From contig JAZQHR010000027.1 in NCBI GenBank assembly GCA_045540695.1, positions 1 through 26,310 on the forward strand: DNA of 26,310 nt. The letters are read 5' to 3'. The stretch is from JAZQHR01 sp045540695 (GTDB lineage Bacteria > Bacillota > Clostridia > UMGS1810). Positions 14,514 to 23,318 of the stretch are shown in pieces. The notes below the pieces were generated by a model. It saw only the letters and a list, made by a program, of their open reading frames with translations, was not told where the DNA came from and ran no database searches. The position numbers were made by a program, and so were the translations under genes. How positions within the stretch are numbered: position 1 is the first letter of the stretch; every line of letters starts with the position of its first letter.

Positions 14514-15592
14514 GACTTCCAAACGTTGGTAAAAGTACGCTGTTTAATGCGATAACACAGGCAGGTGCAGAATCTGCGAACTATCCATTCTGTACAATCG
14601 AGCCTAATGTTGGTATTGTTGCTGTTCCAGACGAAAGACTAGACAAGCTTAGTGAAATGTATAATCCTAAGAAAGTTACTCCTGCAACAGTTGAATTTGT
14701 TGACATAGCAGGACTAGTTAAAGGTGCAAGTAAAGGTGAAGGTCTTGGAAACAAGTTCCTTTCTCACATTAGAGAAGTTGATGCGATTGTTCACGTTGTA
14801 AGATGCTTTGAAGACCCTAACATCGTTCACGTTGACGGCTCTATTGGACCTGCAAGAGATATAGAAACTATAAATTTTGAGCTAATATTTGCCGATGTCG
14901 AGATGATTGACAAAAGAATTGACAGAACAAAGAAAATGCTTAAATCAGGCGATAAAAAGTATGCCGTTGAACTAGAACTTTTAGAAAAAATAAAAGCTAC
15001 TCTAGAAAGCGGACTTCCTGCAAGAAGTCTTGAATATTCAAAAGAAGACGAAGAAATACTTAAGGAAATATCACTTCTTACATTAAAGCCGGTTATATAC
15101 GCAGCTAACGTATCGGAAGATGATTTTATAAATGGCATAGAAAACAACAAGCTTATTGCCGAGCTTACTGAAATAGCTGCAAAGGAAAATTCAGAGGTAC
15201 TCCCTATTTCCGCTAAAATTGAAGAAGAAATTTCTTCGTTTACCGACGAAGAAAAGCTTGAATTTTTGCATGATATGGGACTCGAAGAATCAGGTCTTAA
15301 CAGACTTATAAAGAAAAGTTATTCTCTACTTGGTCTTATAAGCTACTTAACAGCTGGTGAACCCGAAGTAAGAGCGTGGACCATTACAAAAGGTACCAAG
15401 GCACCACAAGCAGCAGGAAAAATTCATACTGATTTTGAAAGAGGATTTATTAGAGCTGAAGTTGTTGCTTACGATGACCTTATGGCAAACGGCTCACACG
15501 CAGCTGCAAAAGAAAAAGGTTTAGTAAGACTCGAGGGAAAAGAATACGTTGTAAATGACGGCGATATAATCTTATTTAGATTTAACGTATAA
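14495..15592 (+). CDS. ychF: Redox-regulated ATPase YchF (OLA1 family)
   Basis: P-loop protein of the Obg family that binds ribosomes and prefers ATP. P-loop GLPNVGKST at residues 7-15, switch region with DIAGLVKGASKGEGLGN, and the altered G4 motif NVSE in place of NKxD, which is the reason for adenine preference. The C-terminal TGS-type domain includes TAGEPEVRAWTITKGTKAPQAAG and the highly conserved HTDFERGFIRAEV. Length 365 is canonical. AAGGAG precedes the ATG. Its first six codons and upstream region are duplicated 5.2 kb upstream. Confidence 0.98.
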   Translation: MKLGIVGLPNVGKSTLFNAITQAGAESANYPFCTIEPNVGIVAVPDERLDKLSEMYNPKKVTPATVEFVDIAGLVKGASKGEGLGNKFLSHIREVDAIVHVVRCFEDPNIVHVDGSIGPARDIETINFELIFADVEMIDKRIDRTKKMLKSGDKKYAVELELLEKIKATLESGLPARSLEYSKEDEEILKEISLLTLKPVIYAANVSEDDFINGIENNKLIAELTEIAAKENSEVLPISAKIEEEISSFTDEEKLEFLHDMGLEESGLNRLIKKSYSLLGLISYLTAGEPEVRAWTITKGTKAPQAAGKIHTDFERGFIRAEVVAYDDLMANGSHAAAKEKGLVRLEGKEYVVNDGDIILFRFNV

Positions 15593-15608
15593 TATTACGA
15601 GGAAAAAT

Positions 15609-16427
15609 ATGTCTTTAATTGATAATATAAAAGAAAGCGTAGCTTTCATATCTTCAAAAGTAAATAACATTCCAAAAAAAGCTGTTGTTCTTGGTTCAGG
15701 GCTTCACACACTGGCCGATGAAATTAGTGATAAAAATATAATATCATATAATGATATTCCCCATTTCAAATCATCAACTGCACCAGGCCACAAAGGCGAA
15801 TTGATATTTGGTAAAATAAATAACGAAGATGTTATCTTGCTAAATGGCAGACTTCATTATTACGAAGGATATTCTATGCAGGAAACTGTATATCCTATAA
15901 GAGTACTATCAATGCTTGGTGTAGAAACACTTATTGTCACTAACGCAGCCGGCGGAATAAACAAAGACTTTTCGGTTGGCGATTTAATGATTATAACCGA
16001 CCATATTAAACTTTGCAGTGATAATCCGTTACGCGGCGAAAACCTCGATTATTTTGGTCCACGATTTAACGATATGACAAATGCTTATGATATTGAATTA
16101 AGACAAAAAGCTATAGCATCGGCAAACAGTGTTGGCATAAACATTAAAACAGGTGTATATGCATATATGTCAGGTCCATGCTTTGAAACACCTGCTGAAA
16201 TAAAAATGCTTGGCATACTTGGGGCAGATGCAGTAGGTATGTCAACTGTCGCAGAGGTTATATGTGCAAATCACTGTGGTATGAAGGTACTGGGTATATC
16301 CTGCATCACAAACGTGGCTGCGGGCATTACCGGAAACAAGATATCATCTGATGAAGTAAACGAAACAGGCGAAAAGGTTAAAGATAAATTTTCTAAATTA
16401 GTAAAAGCTATCCTAATTAACATATAA
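15609..16427 (+). CDS. punA: Purine nucleoside phosphorylase (trimeric, PNP/MTAP family)
   Basis: Cleaves purine (deoxy)nucleosides with phosphate to free base and (deoxy)ribose 1-phosphate in salvage. The 272-residue protein has the phosphate-binding VLGSGLHTLADEI start, the NAAGGIN motif with GDLMIITDHIKL, the purine-site SGPCFETPAEIKMLG (E of FETPAE), and VGMSTVAEV plus SCITNVAAGI carrying the base-contacting Asn. Start ATG follows GAGG six bases upstream, 16 bases after the ychF stop, so co-transcription is likely. An 11-bp tandem duplication covers the stop codon. Confidence 0.93.
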   Translation: MSLIDNIKESVAFISSKVNNIPKKAVVLGSGLHTLADEISDKNIISYNDIPHFKSSTAPGHKGELIFGKINNEDVILLNGRLHYYEGYSMQETVYPIRVLSMLGVETLIVTNAAGGINKDFSVGDLMIITDHIKLCSDNPLRGENLDYFGPRFNDMTNAYDIELRQKAIASANSVGINIKTGVYAYMSGPCFETPAEIKMLGILGADAVGMSTVAEVICANHCGMKVLGISCITNVAAGITGNKISSDEVNETGEKVKDKFSKLVKAILINI

Positions 16428-16435
16428 TTAACATA
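16414..16435 (+). repeat. 11-bp perfect tandem duplication across the PNP stop codon
   Basis: The unit TAATTAACATA occurs at 16414-16424 and 16425-16435. The first copy encodes the last three residues (INI); the second begins with the TAA stop. Confidence 0.85.
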
Positions 16436-16453
16436 TAATTTACAAATTACTCA

Positions 16454-16482
16454 TTGACATTATATGATTATTTTGATATCAT
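16454..16482 (+). promoter_or_regulatory. groESL promoter
   Basis: TTGACA, 17-base spacer, TATCAT (16477-16482). The CIRCE operator begins 13 bases downstream, covering the predicted transcription start region. Confidence 0.85.
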
Positions 16483-16495
16483 AATAACATTGAAA

Positions 16496-16522
16496 TTAGC
16501 ACTCAACCAAAAGGAGTGCTAA
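16496..16522 (+). promoter_or_regulatory. CIRCE operator for HrcA
   Basis: Perfect consensus: TTAGCACTC, nine bases, GAGTGCTAA. HrcA bound here represses groESL until heat or unfolded protein titrates GroEL. Confidence 0.98.
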
Positions 16523-16549
16523 ACGCACAATATATTGGAGGTAATAAAT

Positions 16550-16834
16550 ATGAACATCAAACCATTAGGCGATAAAGTAGTTATCAAAATGGTAGAAGCA
16601 GAAGAAACTACAAAAAGCGGCATTATACTTGCCGGCGCTGCAAAGGAAAAACCACAGGTAGCAGAAGTTGTAGCTGTTGGTCCTGGCGGTATAGTAGAAG
16701 GAAAAGAAATAAAAATGGAAGTTAAAGTCGGCGACAAAGTTCTTACTAGTAAGTACGCAGGTACCGAGGTAAAACTTGATGGCGTTGAATATATTATTAT
16801 AAGACAAAATGACATTCTTGCTATAGTTGAGTAA
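16550..16834 (+). CDS. groES: Co-chaperonin GroES
   Basis: Ten-kilodalton lid of the chaperonin. The 94-residue protein starts NIKPLGDKVVIKM and holds the mobile loop TKSGIILAGAAKEKPQ with the family hallmark, then EVVAVGPGG and VGDKVLTSKYAGTEVKLDG. Start taken at the ATG nine bases after GGAGG; five upstream codons are not needed. The gene is 23 bases before groEL and shares the CIRCE-controlled promoter. Confidence 0.98.
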   Translation: MNIKPLGDKVVIKMVEAEETTKSGIILAGAAKEKPQVAEVVAVGPGGIVEGKEIKMEVKVGDKVLTSKYAGTEVKLDGVEYIIIRQNDILAIVE

Positions 16835-16857
16835 GACATTTTAAGGAGGATTTTATA

Positions 16858-18489
16858 ATGGCTAAACAGATTTTATACGGAGAAGAAGCTAGACGCGCAC
16901 TTGAAGCAGGCGTTAATAAGCTTGCTGATACTGTTAAAATAACACTTGGTCCAAAAGGAAGAAACGTTGTCCTTGACAAAAAATTTGGTTCACCGCTTAT
17001 CACAAATGATGGTGTTACAATTGCTAAAGAAATCGAACTTGAAGATGCATTTGAAAATATGGGCGCACAGCTTGTAAAAGAGGTTGCTACAAGAACAAAC
17101 GACGTTGCAGGTGATGGTACAACTACCGCTACCCTACTTGCTCAGGCTCTTATAAGAGAAGGTCTTAAAAACGTTGCTGCAGGTGCTAACCCTATGATAG
17201 TTAAAAAAGGTATTCAGAAGGCTGTTGATACTGCAGTTGAGTACATTTTAACTACAAGCAAAAAAGTAAACGGTAAAGATGATATCGCAAGAGTTGCTGC
17301 AGTATCTTCTGCTGATGAAAACATCGGTAACTTAATCGCTGATGCTATGGAAAAAGTTACAAGCGATGGCGTTATCACTGTTGAAGAGTCAAAAACTGCA
17401 AACACATACTGCGAAGTTGTAGAAGGTATGCAGTTTGACAGAGGATATATATCTCCTTATATGGTAACTGACACTGACAAGATGGAAGCAGTACTAGATG
17501 ATGCTTATATCTTAATTACAGATAAGAAAATTTCTAATATTCAGGAAATACTACCTGTACTTGAACAGATTGTTCAGCAGGGTAAAAAGCTTCTTATCGT
17601 TGCTGAAGATATCGAAGGTGAAGCACTTACTACACTTGTTCTTAACAAATTAAGAGGTACATTTGTATGTATCGGTGTTAAAGCCCCAGGTTTTGGTGAC
17701 AGAAGAAAAGAAATGCTTCGTGATATTGCCATTCTAACTGGCGGTCAGGTTATCTCTGACGAGCTTGGTCTTGATTTAAAAGAAACTACTATTGAAATGT
17801 TAGGCCGTGCAAAACAGGTTAAAGTTCAAAAAGAAAACACTATTATCGTTGATGGTAACGGTGACAAAGATGCTATAAAAGACAGAGTTAACCAGATTAA
17901 AAATCAGATTGAAGAAACAACTTCTGAATTTGACAAAGAAAAACTTCAGGAAAGACTTGCTAAGCTTGCAGGCGGTGTTGCGGTAATTAAAGTTGGTGCC
18001 GCTACTGAAGCTGAAATGAAAGAAATGAAGCTTCGTATAGAGGACGCTCTAGCTGCTACAAAGGCTGCAGTTGAAGAAGGTATCGTATCAGGTGGTGGTA
18101 CATCATACATTAACGCTATCGCATCTGTAGAAAAGCTTATGGCTTCACTTGATGGCGATGAAAAGACAGGTGTCCAGATAGTTCTAAAAGCTTTAGAAGA
18201 ACCTGTTAAGCAGATTGCTAAAAATGCAGGCCTTGAAGGTGCTGTTATAATCGACAAGATTAAAGAAAGTAAAGTCGGTATTGGATTTAACTTCCTTACT
18301 GAGGAATATGTTGACATGGTTAAAGAAGGTATCGTAGACCCTACTAAAGTTACAAGAAGTGCACTTCAAAATGCCGCAAGCGTAGCAAAAACACTTCTAA
18401 CTACAGAAAGTCTTGTTGCAGACAAGGAAGACCCTAATGCAAACGCAGCTGCTGGTGCTGGAATGCCAGGCGGCATGGGAATGTATTAA
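16858..18489 (+). CDS. groEL: Chaperonin GroEL
   Basis: Sixty-kilodalton subunit of the double-ring chaperonin. ATP-site motifs TLGPKGRNVVLDK and VAGDGTTTATLLAQ, the hinge DRGYISPYMVT, the apical segment ending KAPGFGDRRKEML, and the tail GAGMPGGMGMY are all visible. Length 543 is normal. AAGGAGG is seven bases before the ATG. No terminator is seen between its stop and the FMN riboswitch 20 bases further on. Confidence 0.99.
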   Translation: MAKQILYGEEARRALEAGVNKLADTVKITLGPKGRNVVLDKKFGSPLITNDGVTIAKEIELEDAFENMGAQLVKEVATRTNDVAGDGTTTATLLAQALIREGLKNVAAGANPMIVKKGIQKAVDTAVEYILTTSKKVNGKDDIARVAAVSSADENIGNLIADAMEKVTSDGVITVEESKTANTYCEVVEGMQFDRGYISPYMVTDTDKMEAVLDDAYILITDKKISNIQEILPVLEQIVQQGKKLLIVAEDIEGEALTTLVLNKLRGTFVCIGVKAPGFGDRRKEMLRDIAILTGGQVISDELGLDLKETTIEMLGRAKQVKVQKENTIIVDGNGDKDAIKDRVNQIKNQIEETTSEFDKEKLQERLAKLAGGVAVIKVGAATEAEMKEMKLRIEDALAATKAAVEEGIVSGGGTSYINAIASVEKLMASLDGDEKTGVQIVLKALEEPVKQIAKNAGLEGAVIIDKIKESKVGIGFNFLTEEYVDMVKEGIVDPTKVTRSALQNAASVAKTLLTTESLVADKEDPNANAAAGAGMPGGMGMY

Positions 18490-18507
18490 TAAAAATAAAA
18501 ACTAAAT

Positions 18508-18619
18508 AGTTCTTCAGGGCGGGGCGAAATTCCCCACCGGTGGTTATAGCCCACGAGCCTTATGGCATGATTTGGTGTAATTCCAAAGCCGACAGTACAG
18601 TCTGGATGAAAGAAGAAAA
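18508..18619 (+). promoter_or_regulatory. FMN riboswitch (RFN element)
   Basis: The conserved core is visible: AGGGCGGGGCGAAATTCCCC, then ACCGGTGGT, AGCCCACGAGCC, AAGCCGACAGT and ACAGTCTGGATGAAAGAAG. P1 is formed by TTCTT (18510-18514) and AAGAA (18613-18617). It precedes a terminator and the riboflavin transporter gene, so FMN should lower transporter expression by transcription termination. Confidence 0.97.
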
Positions 18620-18640
18620 ATATTTAAAACAATAATTATT

Positions 18641-18673
18641 TTGCCCTGCATTTTTGCAGGGCAATTTTTATTT
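18641..18673 (+). terminator. Riboswitch expression-platform terminator
   Basis: Perfect ten-base stem TTGCCCTGCA/TGCAGGGCAA with a TTTT loop, followed by TTTTTATTT just before the ribosome site of the transporter gene. Confidence 0.92.
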
Positions 18674-18685
18674 GGAGGAATCACT

Positions 18686-19219
18686 ATGAAAACAAATCAT
18701 ATTACAAAAATTGGTGTACTTTCCGCTGCTGCGTGCATACTTCAGTTTTTAGGAAGTGTTATGGGACTAAAAGTTGCAGGTTTTTTAGAGATTGAATTTT
18801 CAGATTTACCAGCAATAATTGGAGCACTCTCGCTAGGTCCAGTTGCAGGTGTTTTAATTGAGCTTATTAAAAATGTTATTCATTGTACTATAACCTCGAC
18901 AGGGTTTGTTGGTGAATTTGCAAACTTTATGGTTAACGGAGTATTTGTTTTTGTGATAGGTCTTGTATATTTACACAACAAGACAAAATCTACTGCTATA
19001 ATAGCACTTTTCTCTGGTACAGTTATCATGACAATTATGGCAGCGTTTACTAATCTTTATATAATGCTGCCGCTTTATATGGCCGAAGCACCATTTTCTG
19101 TTAAGTTGAATCTTGTACTAACTACTATTACCCCATTCAACTTTGCCAGAGGTATATTATTATCCATTATAACAATTTTTATTTATAAAAAAATATCAGT
19201 TATTTTACGTAAATATTGA
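18686..19219 (+). CDS. ribU: Riboflavin ECF transporter substrate-binding subunit RibU
   Basis: S-component of an energy-coupling-factor importer for riboflavin; works with shared EcfA/A'/T units encoded elsewhere. The 177-residue protein has about six membrane segments and the family features EIEFSDLPAIIGALSLGPVAG and IELIKNVIHC (about residues 40-70). Start at MKTNHITK with GGAGG eight bases upstream; the open frame extends back through the terminator and is discarded there. The preceding FMN riboswitch supports the substrate. A promoter of the next gene overlaps its stop codon. Confidence 0.95.
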   Translation: MKTNHITKIGVLSAAACILQFLGSVMGLKVAGFLEIEFSDLPAIIGALSLGPVAGVLIELIKNVIHCTITSTGFVGEFANFMVNGVFVFVIGLVYLHNKTKSTAIIALFSGTVIMTIMAAFTNLYIMLPLYMAEAPFSVKLNLVLTTITPFNFARGILLSIITIFIYKKISVILRKY

Positions 19220-19244
19220 TTTTTATAACAATCCATGATATAAT
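19216..19244 (+). promoter_or_regulatory. Promoter of the FabG-like gene
   Basis: TTGATT (overlapping the ribU TGA), 17-base spacer, TATAAT (19239-19244), 30 bases before the start codon. Confidence 0.78.
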
Positions 19245-19274
19245 TATTTAAATAACTATAAAAGAGTTGGTTAA

Positions 19275-20000
19275 ATGTTCAAAAAAACTGTTCTTATTAC
19301 AGGGGCATCAAAGGGAATTGGATATGAAACTGCAAAAGCATTTTACGAAAATGGTTATAATGTTATTATAAATTATAATTCATCTAAAGAAAATGCTGAA
19401 AGGCTTGCCATAGACCTTCCCGGTTCTATAGCAGTTCACGCTGATGTTTCAAATCCTGCTGATGTAAAAAAAATGTTTGATGTTGCTTTAAAAACATTTG
19501 GCGGAGTTGATGTACTTGTAAATAATGCTGCAATCTCTCACACAGATGTATTTGGTGATGTTTCTTACGAAAAGTGGAGAGATATATTTGCCGTAAATGT
19601 TGACGGAGTGTTTAATTGCACAAAAGCGGCACTTCCATATATGATTAACAAAAAGTGTGGTAAGATAATAAACATATCATCAATATGGGGAATTACCGGT
19701 GCATCATGCGAGGTTGCCTACTCCACTACCAAGGCTGCGATAATAGGATTTACAAAAGCACTTGCAAAAGAGCTTGGTCCATCAAATATTTGTGTAAACT
19801 GTGTCGCACCTGGGCTGATAGATACAGATATGAACAAAAACATTGATACCGAAACATTAAATGAACTTATAAATGAAACACCACTCGAAAGAATTGGAAC
19901 AACACGTGATATAGCAAATACCATTTTATTTTTAGCATCTGAAAATGCAGACTTTATTACCGGACAAGTTCTTAGTCCGAACGGCGGTATGGTTATTTAA
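19275..20000 (+). CDS. FabG-like short-chain reductase
   Basis: Classical SDR of 241 residues: TGASKGIG (10-16), NNAA for the usual NNAG (83-86), Ser135/136 (NISSIWG), and YSTTK (Y149, K153). Strand 2 ends INYNSS, which fits NADPH. C-terminus VLSPNGGMVI is FabG-like. It stands apart from any fatty-acid gene cluster, so beta-ketoacyl-ACP reductase is not certain. Stand-alone enzymes of this type in Firmicutes include YmfI, which reduces a 5-aminopentanone group on elongation factor P; that is a candidate but nothing in the sequence proves it. Ribosome site is weak (GAGTTGG). Followed after 27 bases by the nucleotide-sugar enzyme. Confidence 0.85.
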   Translation: MFKKTVLITGASKGIGYETAKAFYENGYNVIINYNSSKENAERLAIDLPGSIAVHADVSNPADVKKMFDVALKTFGGVDVLVNNAAISHTDVFGDVSYEKWRDIFAVNVDGVFNCTKAALPYMINKKCGKIINISSIWGITGASCEVAYSTTKAAIIGFTKALAKELGPSNICVNCVAPGLIDTDMNKNIDTETLNELINETPLERIGTTRDIANTILFLASENADFITGQVLSPNGGMVI

Positions 20001-20027
20001 TTTTATTTTATTATGGGGGATACACAC

Positions 20028-21944
20028 GTGAAAAGATTTATTTCAAGCAAAAGAAAAATGCTATATTGGTTATGCGATATGGCATGTATACTGCTTTCAT
20101 ATTTTGTTTTCGCCTTGATTTTAACTGACAAACCTTACATAAGCAATTTTTCATATTCAATAATTATTTCGTTAATAACATTTTCTGTATCATTTAAGAT
20201 TTTTAAAGTATACAGATATCTTTGGTCAAGTTCATCAACAAAAGAATATTTGAGGCTAACTTTTATATCTATTTGTACTGCTTCAATTGCTTGCATATTA
20301 ATATATATTTTTGACCATTTTTCAAACATACATCTTGCACTTCCTGTACGAAGACTTACTGTAGCGTGCATTTTCCAGGTACTGCTTATCGTTGGATACA
20401 GAATTATTATGCGTATAGCACTTTTACATATAAAATACATTTCTCGAAAATCTCCGACAGCTACAACTAAAAACATCCTTATAGTTGGTGCCGGTGAATC
20501 TACCAGAATGATACTAAACGATCTTCATCAGTCAGCTGCTATAAACGGTTATAAAGTTGTAGGACTAATTGATGATGATCCATTAAAGCAGAAAACAATT
20601 CTTGCAGGTGCTGAAGTAATCGGCACCAGAGATAACATAGAAAGTATATGTGAGAAAAACAACGTTGATGAGATTATTATTTCTATCCCATCAGCTGAGG
20701 ACGAGGAATTACAAAACATCATTACTGTATGTAACAGAACTAATTGTAAAGTAAAAATCATCCCAGGATTGTCGCAGATACTAAAAAATCAAAGCATCAT
20801 AAATCAGATACGTGATGTTTCAGTTGACGACTTATTAGCCAGAAAACCAATAGTACTTGACAATGATAAAATATCGGAAGATATCAAAGGTAAAGTTGTT
20901 TTAGTTACAGGTGTTGGATCAATAGGAAGTGAGCTTTGCAGACAAATTGCAAAATTCTCCCCTGCCCGTCTTGTAATGCTTGACATTTATGAAAACAATG
21001 CATACGACATACAAACTGAGCTTATGCGAAAATATCCCGAATTAAACACAAGAGTGCTTGTGGCAAGCATAAGAGATAAAGAAAGACTTGACAAAATTTT
21101 TGAAACTCACAGGCCGTATATTGTTTTCCACGCTGCTGCACATAAACACGTTCCACTTATGGAAGAAAGCCCTGGTGAAGCAATTAAAAACAATATATTT
21201 GGTACATATAATATGGCTAAATGTGCTGACAAGTATGGTGTATCAAAATTTGTAATGATATCTACTGATAAGGCTGTAAACCCTACTAATATTATGGGTG
21301 CTACAAAAAGATTTTGTGAAATGATAGTTCAGTCAATGCAGACAGTTAGTAAAACAGAGTTTGTTGCTGTTAGATTTGGTAATGTATTAGGAAGTAATGG
21401 TTCGGTAATTCCATTATTTAAACAGCAAATTAAAGAAGGCGGACCTGTTACAGTTACACACAAAAATATTACACGTTTCTTTATGACTATCCCGGAAGCT
21501 GCACAGCTTGTCCTTCAGGCATCTACTTATGCAAGTGGCGGTGAAATATTCGTACTTGATATGGGTAAACCAGTAAGAATATATGACCTGGCACTTAACT
21601 TAATTAAGCTATCAGGTTACACTCCAAATGTAGATATTAAAATAGAAGTAACCGGACTTAGAAAAGGTGAAAAGCTATACGAAGAGCTACTAATGGATGA
21701 GGAAAACCTTGCTCAGACAGAACACAGCAAAATATTTGTAGGACGACCTACATTTAGCGATATACAAACAATCGAAGAAAATCTTATATCACTTAAAAAT
21801 GCCGTTGAATCAAATGATCCGGCTCGCATAAGAAATGTTATGAGCGAAGTAGTTCCTACTTATGCTATTGACCCTGAATTATACAATTCTCAAAGAGAAA
21901 AAATAGTTCAAGGAAGCGAAAGATATAGAACAGCAAAAATATAA
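20028..21944 (+). CDS. Membrane-bound nucleotide-sugar 4,6-dehydratase (CapD/PglF/WbpM type)
   Basis: About 638 residues. Four N-terminal membrane segments (about residues 10-125), a CoA-binding-like domain (NILIVGAGESTRMILNDL near 150) and a C-terminal SDR domain (from about 285) with VLVTGVGSIGSELCRQI. The family makes UDP-GlcNAc 4-keto-6-deoxy intermediates for surface glycans. In most relatives the loop reads TGAGGSIG; here one residue is missing (TGVGSIG). Other conserved parts are FHAAAHKHVPLMEE, STDKAVNPTNIMGATKR (S/TxxxK region; this family uses Met or Tyr variation) and VRFGNVLGSNGSVIPLF. Start at GTG 20028 because GGGGGAT sits before it; an ATG at 20013 has no ribosome site. Confidence 0.9.
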   Translation: MKRFISSKRKMLYWLCDMACILLSYFVFALILTDKPYISNFSYSIIISLITFSVSFKIFKVYRYLWSSSSTKEYLRLTFISICTASIACILIYIFDHFSNIHLALPVRRLTVACIFQVLLIVGYRIIMRIALLHIKYISRKSPTATTKNILIVGAGESTRMILNDLHQSAAINGYKVVGLIDDDPLKQKTILAGAEVIGTRDNIESICEKNNVDEIIISIPSAEDEELQNIITVCNRTNCKVKIIPGLSQILKNQSIINQIRDVSVDDLLARKPIVLDNDKISEDIKGKVVLVTGVGSIGSELCRQIAKFSPARLVMLDIYENNAYDIQTELMRKYPELNTRVLVASIRDKERLDKIFETHRPYIVFHAAAHKHVPLMEESPGEAIKNNIFGTYNMAKCADKYGVSKFVMISTDKAVNPTNIMGATKRFCEMIVQSMQTVSKTEFVAVRFGNVLGSNGSVIPLFKQQIKEGGPVTVTHKNITRFFMTIPEAAQLVLQASTYASGGEIFVLDMGKPVRIYDLALNLIKLSGYTPNVDIKIEVTGLRKGEKLYEELLMDEENLAQTEHSKIFVGRPTFSDIQTIEENLISLKNAVESNDPARIRNVMSEVVPTYAIDPELYNSQREKIVQGSERYRTAKI

Positions 21945-21953
21945 ATTGATATG

Positions 21954-21978
21954 AAAGGCCATTTTTTAAATGGTCTTT
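21954..21978 (+). terminator. Hairpin after the nucleotide-sugar gene
   Basis: Eleven-base stem (AAAGGCCATTT/AAATGGTCTTT with one G-U) and a TTT loop. The U-run is short, so some read-through into the next gene is likely; no clear promoter lies between the hairpin and that gene. Confidence 0.65.
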
Positions 21979-22004
21979 TATAATATATGCAAAGGAGGTA
22001 TATT

Positions 22005-23198
22005 ATGGCAAAATACATTTCTCTATCCGAAGAATTGCAGGACAAAATAAGAAGAGAAACTATGGATAAGCATCTGCTTGTCGATGAGGCAATAAGACGA
22101 AACCCTGACCATGATAAAGCTAATCTATGGCGTCCTGCATACGTCAGAGATATAGAAAAAATTCTTCACAGTCCATATTACAACAGATATACTGATAAAA
22201 CACAGGTATTTTCGTTATACAAAAACGATGATATTTCAAGACGTGCATATCATGTACAGTTAGTTTCGCGAATAGCACGAAATATAGGTAGACTTTTAAA
22301 CTTAAATACTGACCTTATAGAAGCAATTGCTCTAGGTCATGACCTTGGTCATACTCCGTTTGGACACGCAGGAGAAAGCCTTTTAAATGAGCTTTACAAC
22401 GCACATACAGGAAGGTATTTCAATCATAACGTGCATAGTGTACGTGTGCTTGATGGAATATTCAACCATAATATCAGCCTTCAGGTACTAGATGGAATAC
22501 TTTGTCATAATGGTGAAATCGAGCTTGAAAAATATATTCCTGCTCCCCTATCCGATTTTAAAGAATTTGATAAAACTGTAGAAAAATGCTACACTGATAA
22601 AAATCATTCTGCTACACTTATATCTTCAACACTAGAAGGATGCGTTGTAAGAATATCCGATATTATCGCATATATTGGCAAAGACAGACAGGACGCAATG
22701 AAAACAGGTCTTATTGACGATGATGAGATGTTTGAAAATTCTGCAATTGGAAAATTTAATGCACTTATGATTAATAACCTTATAGTAAATATTGTTGAAA
22801 ACAGTTATGGAAAAGATTACATACAAATCGACAAAGAATACTATGAGAGCCTTGCAGAAAGCAAAAGTGCCAATTATGAAATTATTTACAAAAGTAAAGC
22901 AATTTCCGACGTAAAATCAAACATTTTAGCACCAATGTTTGAAAAGATATACACAAAGCTTTTAAGCGACTTAAAACAGCGAAAATTCACTTCTCCAATA
23001 TATATTCATCACATTGACTTTGTTCATGATGTTGGAAAATACTATTTAAAGAATAATTATTATGAAACTGAGCCAAATCAAATTGTGGTTGACTACATTG
23101 CAAGTATGACTGACGATTATTTTGTCGAGCTTTATGATTATTTGTTTCCTGGTGAGAAAACTATTGAATATGTATCGTACTTTAATGATATGATGTAA
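22005..23198 (+). CDS. dGTPase-like HD-domain triphosphohydrolase
   Basis: HD-domain enzyme of the dGTP triphosphohydrolase family: cleaves dNTPs to nucleoside and triphosphate. Metal residues: H83 in AYHVQLVSR, HDLGH with H112 and D113, and HTPFGHAGE (H116, H121); also RYTDKTQVFSLY (residues 61-72) typical of the family. The 397-residue length is normal for the dgt-like type 2/3 group. Start at MAKYISLSE with AAAGGAGG before it; an ATG six codons earlier is less suitable. It is followed by a strong terminator; whether it acts on dGTP or other dNTPs is unknown. Confidence 0.88.
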   Translation: MAKYISLSEELQDKIRRETMDKHLLVDEAIRRNPDHDKANLWRPAYVRDIEKILHSPYYNRYTDKTQVFSLYKNDDISRRAYHVQLVSRIARNIGRLLNLNTDLIEAIALGHDLGHTPFGHAGESLLNELYNAHTGRYFNHNVHSVRVLDGIFNHNISLQVLDGILCHNGEIELEKYIPAPLSDFKEFDKTVEKCYTDKNHSATLISSTLEGCVVRISDIIAYIGKDRQDAMKTGLIDDDEMFENSAIGKFNALMINNLIVNIVENSYGKDYIQIDKEYYESLAESKSANYEIIYKSKAISDVKSNILAPMFEKIYTKLLSDLKQRKFTSPIYIHHIDFVHDVGKYYLKNNYYETEPNQIVVDYIASMTDDYFVELYDYLFPGEKTIEYVSYFNDMM

Positions 23199-23203
23199 TA
23201 ATT

Positions 23204-23242
23204 AGCCTGATATAGTGTTTTTAAACACCATATCAGGCTTTT
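23204..23242 (+). terminator. Intrinsic terminator after the dGTPase-like gene
   Basis: Long stem AGCCTGATAT-A-GTGTTT/AAACAC-C-ATATCAGGCT with one A-C mismatch, followed by TTTT, just past the stop. Confidence 0.88.
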
Positions 23243-23258
23243 AATATGAATGAAATTA

Positions 23259-23292
23259 AAAGCACCCTAAAGATTACTCCTTGGGGTGCTTT
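23259..23292 (-). terminator. Intrinsic terminator after ppdK
   Basis: Stem AAAGCACCC/GGGTGCTTT, loop of 16 bases; on the minus strand followed by TTTTAATTT, 27 bases after the ppdK stop. Confidence 0.85.
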
Positions 23293-23318
23293 ATTTATTA
23301 AACTAATATTAGCTTAAA

